A stretch of 14,315 nt of DNA from Ruminococcus sp. (GCA_024697705.1 JAILFF010000173.1:1-14315), one strand, 5' to 3'; positions 6,980-14,253 are shown, numbered from the stretch's first letter. Made by a program: numbers and translations. The notes: generated by a model not told the origin, from the sequence alone.

Positions 6980-8245
6980 TCACAGCTCGAACCTGTCGGC
7001 GGGCAGGTCGTAGCCGCCGTTTTGTTCCTTGTATTTTTGAAGCATAACATACATTTCATGAGCGCCATTCTTTATGGCAAGTTCCGTCATTCCCTCGATA
7101 TACTCGGGCGGCGGATCTGCCGAAAGCAGCGTTTCCATGTCGTCATAGCGTTTTTGCAAAATCAGTATCACGGAAAGCAGCCCGATAGTCTCCAAAATGT
7201 AGTTAAGCGAGGCCGGGTCGCCGTTTTTTCGGTAAAGCCCCAGCGCTATCTGCGACATTTTTTCGGTCGAGATACCGCAGCGCTTGACCTCAGTCCGAAA
7301 GCCGTCGGCAGTTTCGACGTTCGTCCACGGAGCGAGACTGCCGCTGCGGACGATCTTCAGCATTTCGATTATCTGCCAAGTCTGAACTTCGCTGCGGGTC
7401 GATCTTACGTCGCAGTGGACATAAACGCCGCCTTCGCCCAAATAAAAATGCGAAAGCGCAGTGCAGCCGCTGAAAGCGTCATCTGCTATCTCGGCGGCGC
7501 TTTCGGGAAGGCGGAGCGTCTCCGCACGGTCGCAGTAGCCGAACGCCTGTGTGCCTATCTTCACCACGCCCGCGGGAATTTTTATCTCTTTAAGGCGGTA
7601 GCACTGAAAAAACGAGTGTTCGCCTATCTTTTCGAGGGTTTCGGGCAGGCTGACGTTTGTCAGCATAACGCAGTTCGCGAAGCACTCGGTGGGAATGACC
7701 TTCACGCCCGAAGGGACAGTTATTTCCGAAAACGAGCAGCCGAAAAACGCCTGTTTTCCGAACCTTTTTACGCTGTTTGGAAGAGTGAGCGAAGTCAGCG
7801 CCTTGCACATAAAAAACGTATATTCGCCGATACGCTCTAACCCTTCGGGCAGTTCGGCAGACGAAAGCGCCGTACAGCTGCGAAACGCCGAGCTGCCGAG
7901 CATTTCAAGGCTCTGCGGAAGGACTGCCTGCTGCAATCCCTCGCAGCTGCAAAAGGCGTAGTCGCCGATCTCGGTCACGCCTTCGGGGATAGTGATATCG
8001 GTGAGAGCATAGCAGCCGAGAAATGCCCGCAAGCCGATCTTTTTCAGCCCGTGCGGGAGGATCACGGAGGTTATCCTGCGGCAGCCCTCGAAAGCGCAGC
8101 CGCCTATTTCGGTAACTCCGTCGGGAACGCGCACTTCGGCGCAGTCGTTCTCATGGTATTTAACGAGCAAGCCCTTTTCGATAACAAAGGGGTCTCTCTG
8201 CTTTTTTCTTCCGAAAAGTGTGTCAAAAAAGCCCGTAAGAATCAC
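6980..8245 (-). CDS. Cytoplasmic BspA-type leucine-rich repeat protein, ten repeats
   Basis: A 421-residue protein with ten consecutive 23-residue (one 22-residue) LRR_5/BspA units at about 40-269, each of the form LPxGLxxIGxxAFxxCxxL. A cysteine recurs at the same repeat position in nearly all units. It has no signal peptide: the N-terminus (ILTGFFDTLFGRKKQRD) is short and basic, so cytoplasmic or membrane-apposed. Residues about 285-421 form a helical domain shared with the next gene. The start is GTG at 8245 because no in-frame ATG occurs until far into the repeats; the ribosome site is poor (GGCGGGGCG just upstream). It is the first gene of the operon, with a predicted leader of about 25 nt. 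Such LRR proteins act in protein-protein binding; the partner is unknown. Confidence 0.8.
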   Translation of the reverse strand: MILTGFFDTLFGRKKQRDPFVIEKGLLVKYHENDCAEVRVPDGVTEIGGCAFEGCRRITSVILPHGLKKIGLRAFLGCYALTDITIPEGVTEIGDYAFCSCEGLQQAVLPQSLEMLGSSAFRSCTALSSAELPEGLERIGEYTFFMCKALTSLTLPNSVKRFGKQAFFGCSFSEITVPSGVKVIPTECFANCVMLTNVSLPETLEKIGEHSFFQCYRLKEIKIPAGVVKIGTQAFGYCDRAETLRLPESAAEIADDAFSGCTALSHFYLGEGGVYVHCDVRSTRSEVQTWQIIEMLKIVRSGSLAPWTNVETADGFRTEVKRCGISTEKMSQIALGLYRKNGDPASLNYILETIGLLSVILILQKRYDDMETLLSADPPPEYIEGMTELAIKNGAHEMYVMLQKYKEQNGGYDLPADRFEL

Positions 8246-8276
8246 CGCCCCGCCGTAAAAAACGTCCTACAATAAA

Positions 8277-8305
8277 ATTATATCACACCGATAATAAACT
8301 GTCAA
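8277..8305 (-). promoter_or_regulatory. Consensus sigma-A promoter of the LRR-mnmM-recQ operon
   Basis: On the minus strand TTGACA (8305-8300), a 17-bp spacer and TATAAT (8282-8277), with TGA directly before the -10 (extended -10). It sits between the LCP terminator (8338-8362) and the GTG start at 8245. With gaps of 20 bp or fewer, and one of 25, to the last gene, and no internal terminator visible, it likely drives all five genes to the 2186-2220 terminator, about 6 kb. Confidence 0.85.
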
Positions 8306-8330
8306 GTGCCGGCAAAACCAAAAGTTAGGG

Positions 8331-8362
8331 CAAAAAAACTGCGCACCATACAGATGCGCAGT
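8331..8362 (-). terminator. Intrinsic terminator of the LCP gene
   Basis: On the minus strand an 8-bp perfect stem ACTGCGCA/TGCGCAGT (8362-8355 with 8345-8338) with a 9-nt loop is followed by a run of seven Ts, a few bases after the stop codon of the LCP gene at 8371. Confidence 0.88.
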
Positions 8363-8370
8363 CATAAATG

Positions 8371-10026
8371 TTATTCCAAAGCTTTTCCGTGCTCGGATTT
8401 TTCCTTTTCCTTGAACTCTACCGTGCCGTATGCCTTCTCGCGGAAAAGCTGTACGTTCTGCTCGAAATCTACCGAAAGAACCGCCTTGCCGTCGATAAAT
8501 TCGTTCGTGAACGTGCCGTCGGCGGGGACGCGCATTTCCTGAACCTTGTAGTTGCGGTAGTTGAGCATTTCAAGCAGAAGCCCCGCCAGCTCGCCCATCG
8601 TAACGTCGGTCGTTACCTGCGGGAATACCTTGTTCGCCAGCTGATCCATCTGCACCAGCGACATACGCCGCGACTCCTTTATCATCTCGTTGATGACCTT
8701 GCGCTGACGCTTGGTGCGGTCGAAATCCGCGTCGCCTACATAGCGCAGTCTCGCGTAGGCAAGCGCCTGATTGCCGTTCAAATGCAGATTGCCGCCTTTT
8801 TTGATGTAGTCGGTCTTGACCTTGTTGCCGAGATACTTGTTCTGCTCGTCGAGGGGGTTCTGCATACCGCGGTGCTCCTTGTCGCTGCGGGGAGCGTCGG
8901 GGTCGCCGTTCGCTTCCAGGTCGGAAACGTACATATCAATGCCGCCCAGCGCGTCAACGATGTCAATGAACACCTTGAAATTGACAAGCACATAGCGGTC
9001 GATGTGGACCTTCATATAATCCTCGATGACGTTTTTCGTCAGCCTCATGCCGCCGTACCAGTAGGCGGAATTTATTCGGTCGGAGTACCAGATTCCGTTA
9101 TCGTCCTCGAAGCCGACATAGCAGTCGCGCATCAGTGAGGTAAGCGTTATCGTGTTGTCCTTCTTGTTGACCGAAATGAGCATCATAACGTCGGTGTTGC
9201 CGACCGAACGCTCTTCGGTGGTATCACGGAGGTCTTCGCCGATAAGCAGGATATTCATTACCTCATCGCTCGTTATCTTATCTGCCTTCGCGGTAAGCTC
9301 CTTGAGCTTTTCGTCTTCCTTTGCTTTCTCGAAGGTGTCTGCCCGCGAGAAATCAACGTCGGAATAGGTCATCGGCGAGGAGTTTGAAACGTCGTCCGCC
9401 GAGTGTTTGAAAAGATTGTAGTAGTGATCGAACACTAAAAACACCGCAAGCCCCAGAATAAGTATCAGCATGAGTATCAGCCCCGTTATCTGGAAAGCCT
9501 GCTTTTTGGTAAATTTCTTTTTCTTCATAGCTGTTGGTGCCGAAGCAGCTGCCGCCGCGCCGCCTGCGGAGACGGAAGCGAAGCTGTCTGCCTTGCGAGC
9601 TTCTTCCTTTGTCGCACGAGAGCGTTTCGGTTCGGGCGCAGGAGATTTTTTGCGCTGCTTTCCGACCTGCTGTCCGTTTTGCCCGAAATGGCTCCCGATG
9701 TCGTTTGCCGGCTCGCTTTCGGGACGGCGCATCGCCTTGCCGCGGTTTGACTGCCTTGCGCCTGCAACGTTATCGCCGCCCTGACCGCGGTAGCAGCCGC
9801 CGTTCGGAGCGTTTGTCGGTCGTGAAGCTTCACCCTGCGAAGGACGATCGAAGCCCTGTCCGCGATAGACGTCGTTCGGAGAGTTCGCCTGCCGCACGTA
9901 ACGGCTCTGCGGAGCCTGAGAACGCTGTCCGGCAGGGTCGTTTGCGCTCGGTGCCGTATCGGGAAAGCCGCCGAAGGTAATATCCGGCTTTCGGTCGCCC
10001 GGATTTATCTGTTCGTTTTCAGCCAA
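8371..10026 (-). CDS. LytR-CpsA-Psr (LCP) family cell-wall glycopolymer ligase-type protein
   Basis: LCP enzymes transfer lipid-linked anionic polymers or polysaccharides to peptidoglycan outside the membrane. The 551 residues contain a disordered, Gly/Gln/Arg/Pro-rich cytoplasmic tail (1-165), a basic stretch KKKKFTKKQ, a membrane helix (about 179-199), and an extracellular LCP domain (about 255-500). LCP markers are LLIGEDLRD (260-268), NTDVMMLISV (277-286), SLMRD (297-301) and the Arg-rich active-site run YARLRYVGDADFDRTKRQRK (424-443). The start is TTG at 10026: GGAGG (10040-10036) lies 9 bp upstream and the next Met is residue 99. The tail is much longer than in most LCP proteins and contains two YRGQG copies (54-58 and 79-83). 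It is transcribed alone, ending at 8331-8362. The polymer moved is unknown. Confidence 0.93.
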   Translation of the reverse strand: MAENEQINPGDRKPDITFGGFPDTAPSANDPAGQRSQAPQSRYVRQANSPNDVYRGQGFDRPSQGEASRPTNAPNGGCYRGQGGDNVAGARQSNRGKAMRRPESEPANDIGSHFGQNGQQVGKQRKKSPAPEPKRSRATKEEARKADSFASVSAGGAAAAASAPTAMKKKKFTKKQAFQITGLILMLILILGLAVFLVFDHYYNLFKHSADDVSNSSPMTYSDVDFSRADTFEKAKEDEKLKELTAKADKITSDEVMNILLIGEDLRDTTEERSVGNTDVMMLISVNKKDNTITLTSLMRDCYVGFEDDNGIWYSDRINSAYWYGGMRLTKNVIEDYMKVHIDRYVLVNFKVFIDIVDALGGIDMYVSDLEANGDPDAPRSDKEHRGMQNPLDEQNKYLGNKVKTDYIKKGGNLHLNGNQALAYARLRYVGDADFDRTKRQRKVINEMIKESRRMSLVQMDQLANKVFPQVTTDVTMGELAGLLLEMLNYRNYKVQEMRVPADGTFTNEFIDGKAVLSVDFEQNVQLFREKAYGTVEFKEKEKSEHGKALE

Positions 10027-10084
10027 TTGAAGTATCCTCCCTCCGGCGTCCGTTCTGTTTGTCGTGGTGTGTACAGTATTATTT

Positions 10085-10113
10085 ATTATACTCTAAAATC
10101 GCGCAAAAAACAA
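10085..10113 (-). promoter_or_regulatory. Probable promoter of the LCP gene
   Basis: On the minus strand TTGTTT (10113-10108, a weak -35) with a 17-bp spacer precedes a perfect TATAAT (10090-10085). The predicted start near 10078 gives a leader of about 50 nt before the TTG start. Confidence 0.6.
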
Positions 10114-10299
10114 CTTGCAAATTCTACAAATTTAAAAGCTCCTTTTCGCGGTTTTTTATAAAATAGGCGGTTTATTCGGACTGAAAGACAGCCGTTTGCC
10201 GCGTGCTTACGATGCGGCGGGTAACTTTTGTATAAATATAATCCAAATATTAAGGGGTAAATTTAGTTGTTTTTTTTAATAAAGTAACGCAAAAAAGAC
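10114..10299. other. AT-rich divergent intergenic region
   Basis: The LCP gene and the plus-strand mutarotase gene are divergent, with 390 bases between their starts (10027-10416). Apart from the two promoters, I see no gene here. A weak 5-bp hairpin (GCCGC 10198-10202 with GCGGC 10214-10218) is the only other pairing noted, and the stretch 10230-10280 is very AT-rich. Confidence 0.4.
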
Positions 10300-10328
10300 T
10301 TGATATTTTGTTACCGTTATGTTATAAT
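10300..10328 (+). promoter_or_regulatory. Sigma-A promoter of the mutarotase-lipoprotein cluster
   Basis: TTGATA (10300-10305), a 17-bp spacer and a perfect TATAAT (10323-10328) with TG one base upstream of the -10 (extended). The predicted start near 10335 leaves a leader of about 82 nt before the ATG at 10417. Confidence 0.8.
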
Positions 10329-10344
10329 TAATACGTGTATGATG

Positions 10345-10382
10345 TGCGCCGAGCTGTTCGGGCGCAGATACCTTTGGGTATC
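10345..10382 (+). promoter_or_regulatory. Two adjacent hairpins in the 5' leader of the mutarotase gene
   Basis: TGCGCC (10345-10350) pairs with GGCGCA (10361-10366), and directly after it GATACC (10367-10372) pairs with GGTATC (10377-10382) around the tetraloop TTTG. The two helices would stack end to end in the predicted mRNA leader. No T-run follows, so they are not an intrinsic terminator. They match no riboswitch I recognise. Confidence 0.45.
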
Positions 10383-10416
10383 GGAAAGAGAAAAGAATTT
10401 ATTTTGGGTGATATCA

Positions 10417-11424
10417 ATGACAGAGATTGAAAAGGATTATCAGTTAAAGGGCGTAAGCTGCGTAAGGCTCACCGCGGGAAGGTATACCGCGGTCGTTTCT
10501 CCGCTTTACGGCTCCTCGGTATGGCGGCTTCACGACAACAAGCTCGGCATGGAGGTTTTCCGTTACAAGGAGGACGTTACCGCCGACGAGATCGACTGCG
10601 CCCGCGAGATATGGGGGCTTCCGATGCTCTATCTGCCGAACCGCTTCGACAGGGGTATAATAAAGACCTCCGACGCGGAATACCGTCTGCCGATAAACGA
10701 GCCGCTTTTTGACAATTATATCCACGGCTGGGTACACAAGCGTCAGCACAAGGTGGAGATATGCTCCGCCGACGCGAACAAGACCACGCTCGTTACCTCG
10801 TACACCTTTAACAAGAACGACGAGATGTACAAGTATTTCCCGCTCGATTTCACGATAAGCTACACCTTCGAGCTTTCCGACGCGGAGGGCTTGAAGCAGA
10901 CTGTCAAGCTCACGAACCGCAGCAAAAAGGCATTGCCTGTTTCGATCTGCACGCACACCTGCATAAACGCACCGATAGTTGACGGAGGTTCGCAGGAAAG
11001 TCTGCGGCTGATGGTGCCGATAGGCGAAAAGTGCGAGCTTGACGACAGATGTCTGCCCACCGAAAGACTTCTCCCTCTCGATGAGAGAGACCGCAAATAT
11101 AAGGACGGCACCATGCCGCCCGTGCTCCACGATATTTCAAACGATATGTATACCGCCTGCGAGGGCGTGCTTGACGGCAAGCCTTTCTACGGCGCAGTGA
11201 TAACCGACGAGGCGACGGGCAGAAAGATCGGCAACGAGGTCTCGCCCGAGTTCAGGTTCTGGAATATGTGGAACGACAAGGGCTTTAACGGCTACTTCTG
11301 CCCCGAGCCCATGACCGCTATGATAAACAGCGCTAATTTAAACCTGCCGCATGATGTGAGCGGCTACCGCGAGCTTGCTCCCGGCGAGAGCTTCACCTGC
11401 CGGCAGAGGTTTTTCACAATGTAA
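10417..11424 (+). CDS. Aldose 1-epimerase (mutarotase)-fold protein
   Basis: A 335-residue protein of the galactose mutarotase-like superfamily, which interconverts alpha and beta anomers of aldoses. Family-like features are LPNRFDRG (73-80), HGWVHKRQHKV (103-113), THTCINAP (179-186) with H180 as the likely second catalytic histidine, and FCPEPMTAM (294-302) with E297 as the likely base. I numbered residues from the ATG at 10417. That start is chosen because an earlier in-frame TTG (10300) lies inside the promoter -35, whereas ATG 10417 follows GGGTGATATC. It has no signal peptide, so cytoplasmic. It is the first of four plus-strand genes; the sugar it acts on, and whether it is active, are unknown. 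Some relatives act on sugar-6-phosphates. Confidence 0.85.
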   Translation: MTEIEKDYQLKGVSCVRLTAGRYTAVVSPLYGSSVWRLHDNKLGMEVFRYKEDVTADEIDCAREIWGLPMLYLPNRFDRGIIKTSDAEYRLPINEPLFDNYIHGWVHKRQHKVEICSADANKTTLVTSYTFNKNDEMYKYFPLDFTISYTFELSDAEGLKQTVKLTNRSKKALPVSICTHTCINAPIVDGGSQESLRLMVPIGEKCELDDRCLPTERLLPLDERDRKYKDGTMPPVLHDISNDMYTACEGVLDGKPFYGAVITDEATGRKIGNEVSPEFRFWNMWNDKGFNGYFCPEPMTAMINSANLNLPHDVSGYRELAPGESFTCRQRFFTM

Positions 11425-11463
11425 CAGTTGTGATAAAAGTTAAGGAAAGAGGAAAAGAAAAAA

Positions 11464-12165
11464 ATGAAAAGTAAAAGACTGATATGTGCCCTTACGGCAG
11501 CCGTGCTCTGCGCGGGTCTCGGGCTGGTCTCCTGCGGAAAGGAAGAGACGGGCGGCGGCAATTCAGCCGACGTATCTCAGACGGCAGCGGGAGAAGGTAA
11601 GATCGCCGATATAACCGAAGCGGTCACCGGTCTCGAAAAACCCAAGACCGCAGAGGGCGGCGAAGGCAAGAAAGCTAAGGACGGCAAGGACGATAAGGAA
11701 GCCGAGAAGGATAAGAAGGAAACCGAAGCCGCCGAAACACAGAAGCCCGCCGAGACAACGGCAGCTCCCGAAACGGCGGCAAGCACCGATACTCAGCCGA
11801 CAGAGACCACCGTGACCGAGACCTCCGCCGAAACAAGCGCAGTGACTACGACCGTGGAAAACAAGGGCGGTGACGCTGCCTGGAGCGAGGCTTTGAGCGA
11901 GGCTTATCAGAACGCTGCCAATACTCAGGCGGAATTTTTGAAGACCTCTGCGGAGGGCATACTTACTCTGCACGACATCACGGGCGATCCCGTTCCCGAC
12001 GGCAACTATAAAAAGGGCGACGGCTCGGTAATAGCGGAAGAGCTTGACAAATACGCCGAAAACGACGATTACACCATAGTAATAAAGGACGGCAAAACAG
12101 TATCCGTATCCATTGTTACCACGGGCGACGACGGCGCAAAGATCGAAGAGACCATAACCGAATGA
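11464..12165 (+). CDS. Putative lipoprotein with Lys/Glu/Thr-rich linker and small C-terminal domain
   Basis: A 233-residue predicted lipoprotein: basic N-terminus, hydrophobic core, and a lipobox LVSC with Cys24. Residues about 25-135 are low complexity: Gly-rich, then Lys/Asp/Glu-rich (68-90), then Thr/Glu/Ala-rich (95-130). Residues about 138-233 look folded, with ITGDPVPDGNY (172-182), helix-like ELDKYAEND and strand-like YTIVIKDGKTVSVSIV. I do not recognise the domain. It would be anchored outside the membrane, the linker spanning the wall. The ATG at 11464 follows AGAGG (11448-11452), with 11 bp spacing. It lies 39 bp after the mutarotase stop and its TGA overlaps an upstream in-frame ATG of the next gene, so co-expression is likely. 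Confidence 0.8.
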   Translation: MKSKRLICALTAAVLCAGLGLVSCGKEETGGGNSADVSQTAAGEGKIADITEAVTGLEKPKTAEGGEGKKAKDGKDDKEAEKDKKETEAAETQKPAETTAAPETAASTDTQPTETTVTETSAETSAVTTTVENKGGDAAWSEALSEAYQNAANTQAEFLKTSAEGILTLHDITGDPVPDGNYKKGDGSVIAEELDKYAENDDYTIVIKDGKTVSVSIVTTGDDGAKIEETITE

Positions 12166-12194
12166 CAAGGAAAGAAAAAGGAGAGATAGTCAAA

Positions 12195-13529
12195 ATGAAA
12201 AAGATCATTATCGCGGCTGTGGCAGCAGTGCTGCTTTGCGGCTGCGGACAGGTAGATGTCAAAAAAAGAAGTGATACCAATCAGAACGACAGCGAGAACA
12301 ATCCTCTGTTCACCACCACTACCACCAGCGACACACTTTCCACCAACTTCTTCCCGCAGGTAGAAGACGAGGACGATTTTATCGCGACCACTCAGCCCGA
12401 TATCCAGATCATAGACGACGCGAATCTGGGTACGGTCAAGACCAAGAAGACAAAGAAGACCGAAGAGCCTGCTATAACCATGGCTCCCGCGACGATCTCT
12501 ACGATACAGACGACCACTACGAGCCGTCCTACCACCACTACCACCACTACGACTACAAGACAGACCACGACTACCACCAAAGCGACAACCTCTGCGACGA
12601 CCACCACGACCGATAACGCAGCACAGAAGAAGTATGACGAATATCAGGCTCGTATCGAAAGTGCCAAGACTGCGTCTGCCGCAGCCGAAAAGCTGATAAC
12701 CGAGCTTGAAGCGGGGATCAAACTCGCTGAAGAAAAGCTTACAGCCGAGCAGGAAACGCTGAACGCCATCAAGGAGGCATTCCCGTACAGCGCCGACGCT
12801 ATGGGCTTCTTTACCTATGTTCAGGCAGCCGACGCCATAAGCATACTCAACAACGCGCAGTATGCTTCCATGATCGTTATGGGCGGCAAGGGCGACGCTT
12901 CGTCTCTTGAAAACATGAAGAATTCGTTCCAGTATATCCGCAAATGCAACTCTATCCGCGCTGCTGAGGGACTGCCGGAGCTCAAGGTATCCGACCGCGT
13001 GATGGCATACGCGATAGCCGATGTCAATGTTTCCGCAAGCTATCAGGATCACGCAAGGCAGTTCGAGGGCATCTACGAGAACCTTAAGTGGGGCAGCGGC
13101 GATCCGTTCAGCAGTTGGTATGACGCCGAAAAGGAGACCGAAGGCGGTCACTATCTCAATATCGTCGATGCCGACTGCGGCGTCAGCGGATTTGCGATCA
13201 ACAATTCGGACAAGGCGATACTCGGCATAGCTTATTGTCAGGTATTCGGTCCCTATTCGACTCCCGGCGACGCATACTCCCTGTCTGCATACGAGAGCCG
13301 TTTCAACGACTTCTACAATAAAGCGCAGGCTGCCGACGTAGCAGGTCACGAAAAGACTGTTGCTACCTTGCAGGAAGCTCTCAACAAGGCAAAGTCGGAG
13401 CTTGATAAGGCAAAGACGCAGAAGGAGGCTGCCGATAAGGAGATCACCGACGCGACCGAGGCTTTGAATAAGCTCGAACAGACACAGCCCAGACATACCG
13501 GAACAGGTCATAAGGAGATAAAGCTCTGA
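12195..13529 (+). CDS. CAP-domain lipoprotein with Thr-rich linker and flanking coiled coils
   Basis: A 444-residue predicted lipoprotein. The start at 12195 is preferred over 12162 because it follows AAGGAG (12178-12183) and gives a clean signal peptide ending in the lipobox LCGC (Cys17). Residues about 38-140 are linker with long Thr runs (105-109, 113-121, 124-128 and 135-139). Residues about 145-195 and 380-430 are Ala/Lys/Glu-rich coiled coils. Between them (about 245-355) is a CAP/SCP-like domain with the expected H286 (HARQF), E295 (YENLKWG), E312 (EKET) and H319 (GHYLNIV). CAP proteins of Firmicutes are secreted, with varied or unknown activities, some acting at the wall. It is followed by a membrane-protein gene after one base. 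The Thr runs are coded by varied ACN codons. Confidence 0.88.
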   Translation: MKKIIIAAVAAVLLCGCGQVDVKKRSDTNQNDSENNPLFTTTTTSDTLSTNFFPQVEDEDDFIATTQPDIQIIDDANLGTVKTKKTKKTEEPAITMAPATISTIQTTTTSRPTTTTTTTTTRQTTTTTKATTSATTTTTDNAAQKKYDEYQARIESAKTASAAAEKLITELEAGIKLAEEKLTAEQETLNAIKEAFPYSADAMGFFTYVQAADAISILNNAQYASMIVMGGKGDASSLENMKNSFQYIRKCNSIRAAEGLPELKVSDRVMAYAIADVNVSASYQDHARQFEGIYENLKWGSGDPFSSWYDAEKETEGGHYLNIVDADCGVSGFAINNSDKAILGIAYCQVFGPYSTPGDAYSLSAYESRFNDFYNKAQAADVAGHEKTVATLQEALNKAKSELDKAKTQKEAADKEITDATEALNKLEQTQPRHTGTGHKEIKL

Positions 13530-13530
13530 T

Positions 13531-14175
13531 ATGAACGGAAGAAACAGTTTCGGAGGGCTGATGTCGTCGTGTTTCGGCGCCGAGTTCTGGAAGATCGTTA
13601 TGTATGTGCTTGTGCTGCCGAGCGTGGGAATGATAGCGTTTCGTGAAAAGATCCTTGCAGACGCCGATTTTCTGGGCGGCAGACCCGAGATACAGCGTTT
13701 CTTCAAGGTCAATCTCTGCTGTCTTATCGTCACTGCCGTTATACTCGCAATTGAGGTGTTCCTGTTTTATATGTTCTGTGTGGGCAAGCAGAATTCCGGC
13801 GCCAAGATGATAGCCTTTATCGGCAGTGTGATTGTCGTTTTCGTCACGGTGACGATATTCGCGTACAGCGTGATAAATATCGGCCGCGACCTGAACAGCA
13901 CAACGAAGGCGATGCTTGACGATTATGTGCTTTCGACCTCGGACGGGAATTACTATCTTGGCTTTTATGACGGCGACGAGAACGCGCAGATGCCGATAAC
14001 TCAAAGCCTTTACGATGAGCTTTCAAAGGGCAAAGAGCGCACGGACAGTCTGCACAGCAATATATTTGACATGATAACTTCAAACGGATACAGTAACGTC
14101 ACCGAATACAAAAGCGGTCTGACGGTTGAGTATTTTTTTCACAGCGCCATGATAGAAAGCGCAAAACTGACTTAA
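13531..14175 (+). CDS. Three-helix membrane protein of unknown function
   Basis: A 214-residue protein with predicted membrane helices at about 20-37, 61-83 and 93-115, followed by about 100 soluble residues (116-214) with DYVLSTSDGNYYLGFYDGDE (131-150). I do not recognise the family. The ATG at 13531 lies one base after the TGA of the CAP gene and follows AGGAG (13513-13517) by 13 bp, inside the CAP gene end. An alternative in-frame ATG at 13561 follows GGAGG (13552-13556) with only 4 bp spacing. The tight spacing suggests it works with the CAP lipoprotein, but that is inference. Its stop TAA is part of the palindrome that begins at 14172. Confidence 0.72.
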   Translation: MNGRNSFGGLMSSCFGAEFWKIVMYVLVLPSVGMIAFREKILADADFLGGRPEIQRFFKVNLCCLIVTAVILAIEVFLFYMFCVGKQNSGAKMIAFIGSVIVVFVTVTIFAYSVINIGRDLNSTTKAMLDDYVLSTSDGNYYLGFYDGDENAQMPITQSLYDELSKGKERTDSLHSNIFDMITSNGYSNVTEYKSGLTVEYFFHSAMIESAKLT

Positions 14176-14253
14176 GGATACACCGCACAAAGACCGCCTG
14201 ACGGCTTTGCGCACAATCTGCTTGCACGCAATCTTTGTGCGTTGTATCCTTAA
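14172..14253. repeat. Large imperfect palindrome with 22-nt arms
   Basis: Arms at 14172-14193 and 14232-14253 pair over 22 positions with one mismatch (C14183 against T14242), enclosing 38 nt. The loop can form two further hairpins: GCC/GGC (14196-14198 with 14203-14205) and TTGCG/CGCAA (14207-14211 with 14227-14231). No T-run follows, so it is not a standard intrinsic terminator. It could be a dispersed palindromic element, or the end of the transcript. Only one copy is visible. Confidence 0.75.

Noticed and set aside
10198..10218. Weak hairpin in the LCP-mutarotase intergenic region as a regulatory element
   Set aside because: Only five base pairs with an 11-nt loop and no flanking signal; likely chance.
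10300..10416. In-frame N-terminal extension of the mutarotase gene from TTG 10300
   Set aside because: The TTG is the first base group of the promoter -35, so it would precede the transcript start. The extension also shows no family-like sequence.
12162..12194. Earlier ATG for the CAP lipoprotein, overlapping the previous stop
   Set aside because: It would put eleven charged residues before the signal peptide, and the ATG at 12195 has a better ribosome site.
12530..12610. Repeated ACN triplets as a possible CRISPR-like or satellite array
   Set aside because: The repeats stay in frame, code for a Thr linker, have no spacers and vary in the third base.
12069..13733. A 554-residue open frame antisense to the CAP lipoprotein
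   Set aside because: The opposite strand has a signal peptide, lipobox, CAP motifs and a good ribosome site. The antisense frame has low-complexity Val/Gly/Arg runs that mirror the Thr codons, and matches no family.
14172..14253. Palindrome read as an intrinsic terminator
   Set aside because: No T-run follows either arm on either strand, and the loop is 38 nt; a terminator role is possible but not supported.
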